Shown piece after piece: positions 1 through 9,404 of a stretch of DNA of 64,000 nucleotides (its first letter is position 1; every line of letters begins with the position of its first letter). A program made the position numbers and the translations under genes. Under the pieces are notes generated by a model that made no database searches, was not told the origin of the DNA, and saw nothing but the letters and a program-made list of their open reading frames with translations. This DNA is from Saprospiraceae bacterium (lineage in GTDB: Bacteria > Bacteroidota > Bacteroidia > Chitinophagales > Saprospiraceae). Where the stretch lies: the NCBI GenBank assembly GCA_016710115.1, contig JADJLN010000019.1, forward strand, positions 1-64,000, written 5' to 3'.

Positions 1-1
1 G

Positions 2-253
2 ATTTTACTCGAGAAGAAAATACGCCGGGGCGATGAATATATAGATAATCTTCCTTTGGATTTCACTTGTGGTAAAACCTTTGATCGACTAATTCTTGGA
101 GAGGGTGATCAAATTCAGTTTGATGCCCGGGTCGTTCCGTATGTTAAAGGATACCTTGGAAGACGTGAATATGTATTTTCAAAAATCGAATTAGATTTGG
201 GACTTGAGCGACCGACGAAGGCATTCAAGATACTAAGAGATGTTGCTGCTTAG
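2..253 (+). CDS. 3' end of an unrecognised gene, cut by the window edge
   Basis: The frame is open from the first base of the window to a TAG at 251-253, giving at least 83 residues, so the start lies outside the window. The visible part is charged and soluble, with no membrane segment or signal peptide. The phrase GDQIQFDARVVPYVKGYLG is compatible with a small beta-barrel, but no family is recognised. It is the only convincing coding sequence in the first 2 kb and runs toward the gene-poor stretch that follows. Confidence 0.45.
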   Translation: MLLEKKIRRGDEYIDNLPLDFTCGKTFDRLILGEGDQIQFDARVVPYVKGYLGRREYVFSKIELDLGLERPTKAFKILRDVAA

Positions 254-2106
254 GTTATAATCGATTTAGCAGACTCCGGACAAATCATGAACCTCGGCTA
301 ATTGAGAAACCCCTTTTGCATTGGGGATTGCTTATCACATCCGACGATCTTATCTTGATTCGGTCTACTGGTACTGTTTAGGGTGGAAGGCAGATACCAT
401 ATATATACGTAGCCGCAATGATCGGTTTGCAGTACTCTATTAGCATTGACCCTCATGATTGAACTGGAAGGGACAGAGTGGATTTCGATCCGTATGGTAT
501 TCAGATACACGATTGTTCCCGTAGGTTCGATAGATGACGCTACTCTTAGGTGATGAGGATGGATGTTGTCAATTACGACGGACAAAGTGGACATTTGATA
601 CAGTATAGGGCTATCAACTTTTATGCAATCGGCGTTGATACATCGGCGAAGACCCAAGCGGTTCGAGAACGACTGGAGTTCACGATGACCGGGCTGAACC
701 TCCAGTAAGCAATGTTGCTATCCCGCCCGGTATATAAAGCTCTATCGGGTGCCGTCCAACCTGTGGATCGTTGGGGCAGCTCCGGTCAGATTGAGAACAT
801 ACAACCAAGAATCACGTTCCTTGTCTTGAATCAGCTTAGTAAGAAGGCATCTTCGTTCTGAGCCTATCAACCCTGTCCATTGGGTACTTAAACTAACAAG
901 CGATCCGGGTCAATTTAGTATTTCATTTGCGTGTCTGACTAAAGATACGTTATCTTGAAAGTGAACCTTATACCAAAATGGACGCGAACACATTAGTATA
1001 TTAGGCAGAAGTTCCAGAAGTTGATATGACATGCAGACTCTTATATTTTAAAACAATTGAAAGTCTTCATCTATGAAATATTATTCAGAGTTTACCAAGA
1101 ATATGTCAATGACATATGCGTTGAGATGCAAGAAAAGGCGTTCTTGCAGATAAAGTCTTGGCCCATCTTTTGAACCTCAGAATTCCTCAACTTTTTACTA
1201 AGTTTTACAGGGAGCACATTGTTATGTCCCAAAGCATCCTATACCTATTTGGATGATTTAGGGTTAGTAAATAAGAGGACGTTGCCCGTACACAGGTCAA
1301 GAAATTGATAATTCTCACTTGGGGTGGTCATTTCAGAACTCTCGAAGAGTATTTGCATACTCAAGTGAAGGACTCAAAATTATGCAGAAGGGATGATGAA
1401 GAGTACGAGAGAGTTAGCCGGGAGTGCCCGCACCAAAAGAAAGAACCAAGTGGAAGCAATTCCTCAGAGGCGGATGCTATGTGCTAAGCAGTATGTTATG
1501 GAAATGAATTGACCCCTCAAGTCAGAGCATTAAAAAACTTTAAGGGATGAAACTTTGGTTAAAGTCACTTTGGAATATTGTTTGATAAATATGTACATGC
1601 TGCGCCCATATTGCATTGAGGTGCAAAGATAAGAAACCGAATTGAATGCTTTCATACGTAAAATATACTAAATAAATTGTAGATAAAATAAAATGAAGCT
1701 GAATATTGTATAATCAGTTTTTAGTAAATAACTAATTTCACGGCTGCGAATATTTTAAAAATAAACGAAGATAAAAAATGACGCCATCAAAATCGGTCCA
1801 TGGAATTTATCATCAAATTTAAGTCAATTCAGGTCCGAATAGTGTTCAACCAAAATTGCGGGTTGAAGATCGATTAATGTCTGCTTTGGTATTTTGTAGT
1901 CGACGTAATCATTTGTCGAAATAGTCGATGGAATTAGATATAGTCAACTTAATTCTTACAGAAAAAGTCGTTATTAATGGCAATTCTTTACAACGTATGG
2001 TGTGAACTTTTATATTAGATTCTATTGCTGAGTCAATTAAATAGGAATATTATTGTCAGTTCAGATCATCACAAAAATTAATGAAAGTGTTTTAATTCAT
2101 TTATTT
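254..2106. other. Long stretch with no supportable gene
   Basis: No reading frame here has convincing protein character. A 119-codon minus frame (298-657) and a 60-codon plus frame (1305-1487) were inspected; both lack a plausible start context, domain or neighbour relation. Base composition becomes very AT-rich from about 1620 to 2100. The stretch is best read as decayed or non-coding DNA of an integrated element. Confidence 0.5.
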
Positions 2107-2325
2107 ATGGAAGATATATTACAATCAATAATTGGCACAATTATCATCCTAATAATGTATGTAGGTGCGCCATTCCTCTATATAAGTGGGACTATCCATT
2201 CATTTAAAAAGCATGATACTTCGGATGCAGTAACAGGGATGATTTTCTTCCCATGGGCAATTTATCGAGGCTGGAGAAATTTTGGCATGATGAAAATCCA
2301 AAATCGGAGAAAATTTAGAATCTGA
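2107..2325 (+). CDS. Small two-helix membrane protein, function unknown
   Basis: A 73-residue product is predicted from the ATG at 2107; a TTG at 2053 is an alternative but less likely start. It has a hydrophobic segment at about residues 8-27 (IIGTIIILIMYVGAPFLYIS), a short polar loop containing SFKKHD, a second hydrophobic stretch (TGMIFFPWAIYRGW) and a basic tail ending NRRKFRI. This is the build of small Bacteroidota inner-membrane proteins of unknown role. It stands alone between non-coding stretches, so no functional context is available. Confidence 0.5.
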   Translation: MEDILQSIIGTIIILIMYVGAPFLYISGTIHSFKKHDTSDAVTGMIFFPWAIYRGWRNFGMMKIQNRRKFRI

Positions 2326-3967
2326 TAGCTCAAGAAGTCAGCACCTTGAATTGGGGAAAGTATACATTAACCTACTAAATGCAAGTGTTAATCCCGAAAC
2401 AGATAAAGATTGCTCTGTACTCGGATGTTAATTCATTATCATCGATACTTCTAAATATAGTAATGTGAAATAGAATACATCAAAAAGCGCGGAGAGACAC
2501 CTACGTCTCTTTGTGAGATCAACTAATGAAGATTTTTCAATTGGCTCCTTGAGTTTCAAATTTAACCCTGAAGCTGATTTTCCAAAAAAAAGTAAAATGA
2601 CTATTAATGGATATAACGAATTTTCGACCAAGTATGATGAATCCTTAAGTAATATAATAATGAAGTCACTATGTGCAATCGTGACCCAGAATACAACTTA
2701 CCTGACGACAGGATTGATTATGTTAGCGTTGAAGAGTTTATTCAGTTAGTCAAAAGATAAGAATGAGTTGAAGGTGTTACGATGAATCGCGTAAGAGAAA
2801 AAAATATTCGGAAATTAATTGATTTGGAAATCTTCATTTGAATCAACCGTATTATGACAAGTTCCACCGTAAAAACATCCAGATCACTAATCAAATAGCA
2901 GCAATTCCGCCACCGTCGACACCTACAAACAAGGGGGTAATCCCAATGCATAAAATACACATTCAACTAGCACAATCTATTACGGCTGAGAGAAATATCG
3001 ATTGTGATCGCGACCTTAACCTTTGATGAATTGGCACTTCCGGATGGGTTTTACTCCTGAACTGTTTGATAATGTCAAGAACATCATGATCAGAAGTCCC
3101 AATGTGCCAATGTACATCGCGATATCTGAAAGTGACGATAGATTAGATGTATTATCTGATTGGTTTAAAGATGCACCGACTGAACTATACCCTCGGAATA
3201 AGTACCATACGCTAAAGAAGTCTATTCTAAAGATCACTGACGGTTGCCGGGCTGGAAATACTATTTGGATAGTTCTTACTCCAAACTAACATACACGTAT
3301 CAAATATGATTGGGAAGGGATCGACAATTCTGGATATCGACACCCACCGACTCAGTTCACAACGGTCGTTCCCAGTCAATCCCACAAGCACACAGACGTA
3401 CCCTATCACCCCAATCCTGACCCCCTACTCTGAGACACTATACCGTCAGGGTTCGACGGCACAGCGGCTGTCAATCAGGAACTCCGCCCGGCTGAATGGG
3501 ATGTCTGAGGCATACACCTTATATATATGCACTCAACGAGATCCGGACGCACTTGATCGGAAACCCGACGGACACCCCTATATATTATGGTGAAATTAAA
3601 GTTAGCAGGCTTGAAATACTTCAGTATCCCAAGCTGATTATCGGATAGATCGACTGATTTACGTGCATCATTCCCAGCAATAGCACCCAGTATATTAATG
3701 ATGCCCGCCTAAGAAGCATATCCCGGGTAGTGAACGCGTCTCAACCAGTCGGCAATGTTAAATCTATTAATATTCGGAATAAATTTTACAGATCGTAGAA
3801 GAATACTCTTAAAAGGGTGGGATGTATACGAAGGAAGGTCATTCCCAGGAGGCACCCAAAACTATTTCTGGAGGTGGCTGAGCCAACACGTATTGCGAGG
3901 TCATTTTGACGTCCTATTTGGTAGTATTTAGTATTTTGAATCCATCTACCTCAACATGCTAAATCGG
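2326..3967. other. Decayed stretch with coding fragments only
   Basis: Short plus-strand pieces look protein-like but do not join into a gene. The frame from 2513 reads sensibly for about 40 codons, and a different frame ending at TAA 2758-2760 reads like the end of a protein (RDPEYNLPDDRIDYVSVEEF). A third piece, 3023-3289, contains LSDWFKDAPTELYPRN. Together they suggest one or two genes broken by frameshifts. From about 3300 to 3960 nothing is recognised. Confidence 0.35.
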
Positions 3968-4002
3968 AAAGCCCCGTGACAATTATGCCCGGGGCTTTTT
4001 TT
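3968..4002 (+). terminator. Rho-independent terminator
   Basis: A 9-bp stem, AAAGCCCCG (3968-3976) with CGGGGCTTT (3990-3998), encloses a 13-nt loop and is followed by a run of seven T on the plus strand. It would end plus-strand transcription coming out of the 2-4 kb stretch. Confidence 0.7.
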
Positions 4003-4085
4003 AATAATCTGAATGTGTGAACTGACCCTCCGTCACATCGTCGTTCAAAGACTCCATCTAACAATTAATGTTGATGTTGAGAATA

Positions 4086-4508
4086 TCATTTTAGGGATTC
4101 CACGAGATCGTCCATACATTCTTTCACTTCACTTTCCCACGGGTACTCTTCAATCTTCTCGGCTCTTGATACATACCGGAAATAGTGATCGATCAATTCT
4201 TCTTGGTCAAATTCATGGATCGACTGTGGATCAGTATCAAGTATTTGTGGACATTCTGACGTAGGACAGAGTACAACACTCGCGCGAAATCTAACTTTGT
4301 CGCCATGCTTCAAGGCAAGTTGTCTTATAGATTTACTACGTGTATAACAAAAAACTGATTCAAATAGATTCCCTTTAGAATCCTGTAGATCATCAATAAC
4401 TGTGAAAGGCTCAGAATCTGGATTGTTTGCAACCGTTCCATAGAATTCCTCACAGTTTTGGGCGGCGTTAACATCTTTAAGTAACTCATAGAGTACAATA
4501 ATATTTAG
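4086..4508 (-). pseudogene. 5'-truncated unrecognised gene
   Basis: The minus-strand frame is open for 141 codons, from an in-frame stop at 4509-4511 down to the stop codon at 4086, and reads throughout like a genuine acidic soluble protein. It contains no ATG or GTG start; the only conventional start is an internal TTG at 4313 that would discard the N-terminal half. The likely explanation is loss of the 5' end. The C-terminal half holds two cysteines (CPTSEC) and an acidic tail. No family is recognised. The next gene upstream in the same direction is the HTH protein. Confidence 0.45.
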
Positions 4509-4576
4509 TTAGAAAATTAATTAATCGATTTATTTTAGCATTGATAGGATTGGGCATATGAGATAGTCTGTCCTAA

Positions 4577-4942
4577 TCAGGCACGTGCTTTAACATATGG
4601 TAGAAGCATTGAGAGTTTCTGATCGATCTCAAGCCGATCATACCGGACAACACGGCTACTAAATTGATGACGCTTGATCCGCCCTTCATTTTCCCAATTA
4701 TAGACTGTCGAGCGTGAAACAGAAAGATATTTCGCTACTTGCTGCACACTCATCCACCTGTCAATTGACTGGTCACTCCCTGACTGTCGGAGTCGGTGTT
4801 CCAATAACTTGATCTGTTCCTCCAGTGGTTGAATTTCCTGCTGGATCAGCGTGCGAGTTGATTTCAATTGATGCCATTTCTTTGCTTCTTGTGGTACAAA
4901 GATGGCGTAGGAAGTCACTGTTTTCCTAACATGGATATCCAT
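4577..4942 (-). CDS. Excisionase/HTH_17-type DNA-binding protein
   Basis: This 121-residue protein has a helical, coiled-coil-like N-terminal part (residues 25-55, rich in Q, E and L) and a C-terminal MerR-like winged helix-turn-helix: WMSVQQVAKYLSVSRSTVYN followed by WENEGRIKR and a basic wing. The pattern (VxQVAKxLSVSRSTVYxWxxEGxI) is that of the helix_turn_helix family 17 proteins that act as excisionases or as small regulators on integrative elements. Its position about 1 kb from a tRNA gene, next to an RteC-like gene, supports a role in mobility or control of an integrated element. No integrase is visible in the window. Confidence 0.75.
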   Translation of the reverse strand: MDIHVRKTVTSYAIFVPQEAKKWHQLKSTRTLIQQEIQPLEEQIKLLEHRLRQSGSDQSIDRWMSVQQVAKYLSVSRSTVYNWENEGRIKRHQFSSRVVRYDRLEIDQKLSMLLPYVKARA

Positions 4943-4984
4943 GGATACCCATCTACCTAATTGAATATCAAGTCGATAAAAAAT

Positions 4985-5855
4985 TTACTTAGTAATGTTG
5001 GAAAGCTTCCCTCCCTTAAATCCCTTACTTTCTTTGGTAAGCCAGCCTTTCATATCATCAATCATTTTGGCTACATTCTCCATGTTCGTCCGGGTTACCG
5101 GCCATTGCCCAGATGCATAGTGATTCAGAGAGTCCTCACTAATTTTCTTAACTCCTGTGGTTTTCAACTCAACGATTTCAGACATTGCTCGTACCAATCC
5201 AATAACTGTAGTTCGCCTTTTGTTTAGTGCTTTGGATTCCCATATCGATCGGGCGAAAATTGCTAATTCAGGTACTGTGAAGTCAAGATGAAACTTATCA
5301 TCCGTGGAGCGTGATTCTTCGCCTTTCAACTCGGCAAAGAAGCTCTTGATACAAAATTGCCTTGAGTCCGTTCTTTAACTTCGAAACTTCAGAAACAATT
5401 AGTTCCCTATGGCCGCTGGGTAATTCTGAGCTTGATCCTGATTGTTCCCATTCAGTATCCAATGTTTTGCGTATGGAATTGCCTATTTCTACTTCTACAA
5501 CCTCTTCGCCCTCCACATAAGCCTCAGTGCGATCCTTTGTTAGGATTTTGCCAATTTGGCTTAACAAATGGGAATCCGGCACATTCCTGTTACTCCGCTC
5601 TACGATCTCGGTTAGGATTCCAATTGCCCAGTTGCGATAACTCTCCAGATTCGGGGCATTGACTTCAGATAGTTCAACTTCGGATCGGAGTAAGGCAATA
5701 TGTTTGATTATTCTATTGTACTCTTCCAGAATTGAAGTATCACTCTCTTCAAAGGCAACTTCCATTGCCTTTTGAAAGTGGTAGCTTGACTTTTGGGGAT
5801 CGTCCATGCATTGCCATTTTGTCAAATTTATCGAAAAGGAAGCAATGGCATTCAC
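4985..5855 (-). pseudogene. RteC-like mobile-element protein split by a frameshift
   Basis: Two minus-strand frames together describe one protein of about 285 residues. The N-terminal frame (5855 to about 5340) is helical and acidic. The C-terminal frame (about 5345 to 4985) carries DFTVPELAIFARSIWESK and a TT..GL..AMSEIVEL segment, like the C-terminal domain of RteC proteins found on Bacteroidota conjugative and integrative elements. The switch lies near 5340, where the C-terminal frame reads back without a stop into KSFFAELKG. The change is a single-base one, so this may be a sequencing error rather than a dead gene. The RteC assignment is by pattern only. Confidence 0.5.
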
Positions 5856-5948
5856 TTTCCGACAACTAAGCCGACAACCACAAATTTACCTTCTGTGCTT
5901 ATAGTGCTGGCAATCAAGTGTTAACAAGCAAGGTAAAGAGAAAAAGTG

Positions 5949-6022
5949 TGACCCCGGCAGGACTCGAACCTGCAACCTTCAGAACCGGAATCTGACGTTC
6001 TATCCAATTGAACTACGGAGCC
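5949..6022 (-). tRNA. tRNA-Arg (anticodon CCG)
   Basis: Read on the minus strand, the 74-nt gene folds as a standard cloverleaf: acceptor GGCTCCG paired with CGGGGTC (two G-T wobbles), D stem GTTC/GAAC, anticodon stem TCAGA/TCTGA with loop TTCCGGT (anticodon CCG), and T stem GCAGG/CCTGC with loop TTCGAGT. The CCA end is not encoded. Its 3' end faces the gene-poor, element-like stretch at 1-5.9 kb, the usual geometry for insertion at a tRNA 3' end. Confidence 0.95.
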
Positions 6023-6083
6023 AAACGGGAGGTCAAAAGTAATAACTTCCCTCGATAGCCAAGCCTTCCCTTCGCTTTCCTGG

Positions 6084-6120
6084 AAAAAAATTCCCCGGTC
6101 TGTGATACACAGACCGGGGA
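6084..6120 (-). terminator. Strong Rho-independent terminator
   Basis: A perfect 13-bp stem, TCCCCGGTCTGTG (6092-6104) with CACAGACCGGGGA (6108-6120) and a 3-nt loop, is followed on the minus strand by seven T (A run 6084-6090). It ends the small gene that stops at 6147. Confidence 0.85.
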
Positions 6121-6146
6121 TCGGTCAGGGAACGTTTGTCTTGAGA

Positions 6147-6383
6147 TCAAGCCTCTACCGGACAAGCCAGGCTGTATGCCAGGATATTCGACATGCTTTG
6201 GTCTGATGGACTGAATGTGACCCGAGGCAATGCTCGTTTTGCCATCATCAACCCATCCAACTCTTCAGTCAGCATGGCATTGATGGCGAGTTCTTGTTGT
6301 ACGGCCCGTGTATCCTCTGGAGTGAGCTCCCGGTATAAAAAGGCAAGTAAGGAAAGTGGAGTAGACTTTGTCGTCATAGGCAT
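6147..6383 (-). CDS. Small conserved Bacteroidota protein, unknown function
   Basis: The ATG at 6383 gives 78 residues with the pattern SLLAFLYRELTPEDTRAVQQ, then EELDGLMMAKRALPRV and SMSNILAYS. Short proteins of this plan (a helical LLxFLYxEL segment, an acidic middle, then LPxxxFxPS and ILxYS) are frequent in Saprospiria and resemble the cytoplasmic part of anti-sigma factors without a membrane helix; that comparison is an inference. It is followed by a strong terminator, so it ends a transcription unit. Confidence 0.6.
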   Translation of the reverse strand: MPMTTKSTPLSLLAFLYRELTPEDTRAVQQELAINAMLTEELDGLMMAKRALPRVTFSPSDQSMSNILAYSLACPVEA

Positions 6384-6537
6384 CGCTAAAGATTGAAGTA
6401 ACGTAATCGGAATCCGGATTAATAACATCCATAGTGGTGCCTATATTGTCTTCTAACGTTGAAATCATCTTACTTATCTTCCACACTGGGACACCCAAAT
6501 CAGATGAGACATATTTCATTGCTTTGATGTGATCCAA
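6265..6537 (-). CDS. Possible small overlapping gene or displaced 5' part of the previous gene
   Basis: This frame overlaps the preceding small gene and reads sensibly for about 60 residues (SSDLGVPVWKISKMISTLED, then INPDSDYVTSIFSDAYDDK), then turns into noise where the other frame becomes protein-like. Either it is a separate small gene, or both are one protein of about 135 residues split by a frameshift near 6375. The sequence alone does not decide. Confidence 0.3.
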   Translation of the reverse strand: MDHIKAMKYVSSDLGVPVWKISKMISTLEDNIGTTMDVINPDSDYVTSIFSDAYDDKVYSTFLTCLFIPGAHSRGYTGRTTRTRHQCHAD

Positions 6538-6563
6538 TCATTCATAAAGTGCGGATTTCCCAT

Positions 6564-6627
6564 TGTTGGTGCTGGAGTCTCACCAGGTCCTTTTATCTGC
6601 CGGTTCAAGAAAGACACTCGAACCAAC
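6564..6627. repeat. Degenerate copy of the double-hairpin intergenic repeat
   Basis: The stretch GGTGCTGGAGTCTCACCAGG, a TTTTATCTGCCGG spacer and a second imperfect hairpin match in order the intact element at 50896-50943. The rest of the 6538-6812 gap holds nothing recognisable. Confidence 0.5.
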
Positions 6628-6812
6628 AATCCTCATTGATTCTCGAATATGGAAGAGCTAGACAACTCGTACCCCAACTATTGCTACTAAACTGGTTCAG
6701 AGACATTTGAATTTGAACCTTGAATATTACCTGGCCGCCTTCAGGCGGGTTTATCATTTGGGATTTGATATGTGGTGCTTTAAGTTGTCATTCAGTCCCC
6801 TGGTATGCTTAT

Positions 6813-6840
6813 AAAAATCCCCGTCCGGGAAAGACGGGGA
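6813..6840 (-). terminator. Rho-independent terminator of the protease gene
   Basis: An 8-bp stem, TCCCCGTC (6818-6825) with GACGGGGA (6833-6840), is followed on the minus strand by five T (A run 6813-6817), about 50 nt beyond the stop codon of the protease gene. Confidence 0.75.
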
Positions 6841-6891
6841 CCACAAAACGAAAAACCAACTATAAAACAACCAAACCGTGTTGGATTCCTT

Positions 6892-8049
6892 CTAGCGCAT
6901 CCGTATAGATACACGTGAATATTTTCCTTCCCGAAGGACATTGAGTACAATGGAATCCCCGGGCTTTGTCCGTCCGACTTGCTCCAACAGGTCTGGTGCA
7001 CTCCGGATCGGTCGACCATTGGCCTCTGTGATCACATCGAACGGTTTCAATCCCGCCAACTCAGCTGCACCACCTTCCTCGAGTTCTTTGATGATTACTC
7101 CTTGAGAAACAGGCAATTCGAGTTCCTTTGATATACTCCCATCCAATTCGACGAGGCTCAACCCCATCTTTCCTCTCTGATAATATCCGTAACTGATAAT
7201 ATCTTCCGCAATTCGGCGCACCATATTGATCGGTATGGCAAAAGAGTAGCCTGAATAGTATCCGGTTTTCGTCGCAATGGCTGTATTGATACCCAACAGG
7301 GCACCCTGAATATCGACAAGTGCCCCACCGCTGTTTCCCGGATTTACCGCCGCATCCGTCTGGATAAATGCCTCGATCGCATCTTTGGTCTGGATAATGT
7401 CAATATCCCGGCCTTTGGCACTGATGATCCCCGCCGTGACAGTTGATGTCAGATCAAACGGATTCCCGACAGCCATAACCCATTCACCGATCTGTGCCTT
7501 ATCGGAATCACCAAAATCAAGCACGGGCAAACCGGCCGCATCGATCTTCAGCACAGCCAGGTCCGTTTTGGGATCCGTACCGATCAGGTTGGCTTCGTAG
7601 GTCTTTTTGTCAAACAGGGTCACCGTGAACCGGTCGGCAAAAGCGACCACGTGATTATTGGTGACGATATAGCCATCATCAGAAAAAATCACCCCCGAAC
7701 CGGACCCCTCAAGGCGCTGGATGCGCTGTCTTTGCTGGGGAAAACCGAAAAAGAAATCATCATCCATGAACCCCCATGGATTGCGCTGCTGCTCCTGCCG
7801 GAAGCGCTTATTCGCCAGTTCGTCAGATTCCGAAGCCTTGATATGAACAACCGTCGGCATGGCCAGAGCGGCAGCCTGGACAAAATCCTGCGTTGCAGCG
7901 TTTTGCCCTGTCCCAACGTTTACCAATTGTACAGGTAAATCAGATGCTGGCTGACCATCCGGATAGACGGGTAACAGAGCCAGAGTCATCAAACCACCAG
8001 CTGCACCGGCCAGAAAGTATGGAAGAATACGGTAGAGACGATGCATCAT
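6892..8049 (-). CDS. HtrA/Deg-type serine protease with one PDZ domain
   Basis: The 385-residue protein has an N-terminal membrane anchor or signal (residues 9-27, LPYFLAGAAGGLMTLALLP), a trypsin-like domain (about 55-280) and a single C-terminal PDZ domain (about 293-385). The triad is complete: His133 in TNNHVV, Asp163 in KTDLAVLK and Ser240 in NPGNSGGAL. Residues 80-112 form an insertion rich in Q, R and F, as in loop LA of other HtrA proteins. HtrA proteases degrade or refold damaged proteins in the periplasm; one PDZ plus an uncleaved-looking anchor is nearest to the DegS plan, but a DegS-type signalling role is not shown. It is divergent from the HD gene and ends in its own terminator. 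Confidence 0.93.
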   Translation of the reverse strand: MMHRLYRILPYFLAGAAGGLMTLALLPVYPDGQPASDLPVQLVNVGTGQNAATQDFVQAAALAMPTVVHIKASESDELANKRFRQEQQRNPWGFMDDDFFFGFPQQRQRIQRLEGSGSGVIFSDDGYIVTNNHVVAFADRFTVTLFDKKTYEANLIGTDPKTDLAVLKIDAAGLPVLDFGDSDKAQIGEWVMAVGNPFDLTSTVTAGIISAKGRDIDIIQTKDAIEAFIQTDAAVNPGNSGGALVDIQGALLGINTAIATKTGYYSGYSFAIPINMVRRIAEDIISYGYYQRGKMGLSLVELDGSISKELELPVSQGVIIKELEEGGAAELAGLKPFDVITEANGRPIRSAPDLLEQVGRTKPGDSIVLNVLREGKYSRVSIRMR

Positions 8050-8143
8050 ATTATTCTAATCTTCCCTGCAAATAACGAGAATAAAACGCCTGTTGTCAGG
8101 GCCACTTTCGAGCCCCCCGGTTTTTAACAGGAAATTAACAGCT

Positions 8144-8714
8144 ATGACTCAGGATCCCGTCAGCCATCTTCTTCAACCGGAAAATCAACTGGAAATCGAT
8201 TTGCTCCCGCACCGGAATGTCGGGCCGGTTTTTCTGGGGACAACCACGTCCGGGTCATCCCGAAGGTCTGGTCCTGCTGCATATTCGGGAGGTGCTGGAC
8301 AATATCGACAACATGGAACTGACCGAGAATGACCGGAAAGATCTCCGGATCGTAGCCATCGTACATGACACATTCAAGGTTGACCAGGAACTGTTGAGCC
8401 ACGAAGGCATTTCCGTTCATCATGGCCATCTGGCCGCTCACTTTCTCAGTCAATGGGCTGTTTCCAGCCGGGTAAAAGATATCGTGTACTGGCACGACGA
8501 GGCTTTCTATTGCTGGAAAATGGCTCAAATGGGTATGGAAAAGGATGCGTTGAATCGCTTGTACCGGTTGTTTAACCGGCTGAAAACCAATTGGCCCTTT
8601 TTTAACGCCTTCTTTCAAGCAGACACATGGACAGGTGATAAGGACCCATCACCACTGGCTTGGCTGAAACAGTGTTTACCCAGGGTTTTGGAACGTCGGC
8701 TTTTGTCTCATTAA
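8144..8714 (+). pseudogene. HD-domain phosphohydrolase with an apparent frameshift
   Basis: The ATG at 8144 opens a frame reading HLLQPENQLEIDLLPH. Near 8208-8217 protein character moves to another frame that continues FFWGQPRPGHPEGLVLLHIR to the stop at 8714. Joined, the product is about 190 residues and fits an HD-domain family: GHPEG..LHI.EVLDNID, then IVAIVHDTFKVD (HD pair), HHGHLAAHFL and VYWHDEAFYCW. These His and Asp residues would bind the metal of a nucleotide phosphohydrolase. One missing base in the CCCGCACCGG run explains the break, so the gene may be intact in the organism. It is divergent from the HtrA-type gene with a 94-bp shared promoter region. Confidence 0.7.
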
Positions 8715-9404
8715 TTGCTTTTTTAGGGGAGGAGTTTGGAGTGGAGGAGGAAGTTTATGAGGTTATGAGTTTGGAGGTTATGAGTGTTTATTGGTTACTG
8801 CCCTTGGCAGTCAAGTATTCGGTTATGAGTTTATATACAGATCGTCGCCAAAGGAGGGCCTCCCAAGCACATCAGAGACCCGATTTCCTAATGAGCAGGT
8901 CAACTCAACATGATGAAAATTGCTGTCCAAATTGAAGATTGTCGCATTATTTGATCGGACATTGGATCTGAATCTTGATCCTGATACGAGATGAAAGGGT
9001 GTTGATAAAAGTACTAGCCACCGATCAAATACGAGCGACCGGGCCCAGACGATTCTGTCTGGATCCGGACTGTAAACGTCCGGGTCCTGATGTTGGGTGC
9101 GCCCAATCAAGAAACGATATGAACGTGCTGCCCATATCGTATTGAAGGCCCATTTTGGCGACAAGCGCTTTTGGGTACCTGCCTCGCCGGCAGGCGGGCT
9201 TTTGGCGCGTCAAAAGTTCCTACCCCGAGCACTCGGGGCGGCGATGCCTGTCCGCCGGCAGGTGGAAGGCGATGCCGGACATGAAATATCGAAGGATGCA
9301 TGCTTTGCAGACCACCAAATGTGAAAAACTGCACCTCCACAACCAGTTCAGCCGAAAACAAATACACATTGAACTCATCCACTCAATGAGTCATGATCTA
9401 GATA
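8715..9404. repeat. Intergenic region with a dispersed repeat (about 400 bp)
   Basis: From about 8845 to 9250 the sequence matches, with divergence, 57000-57340: shared in order are CGCCAAAGGAGGGCCTCCC, GCATTATTTGATCGGACA, CCACCGATCAAAT, AAGGCCCATTTTGGCGACA and a CCCCGAGCACTCGGGG palindrome. A short direct repeat (GGAGGTTATGAG, two copies) lies at 8758-8785. Frames in this stretch are not coding; the copies differ by indels incompatible with translation. Confidence 0.65.

Noticed and set aside
298..657. 119-codon minus frame near the window start
   Set aside because: No recognisable motif, no start context and no neighbour in the same direction; kept only as a remark in the non-coding stretch.
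8160..8618. 152-codon minus frame opposite the HD-domain gene
   Set aside because: It is antisense to conserved HD motifs; the plus strand is clearly the coding one despite its frameshift.
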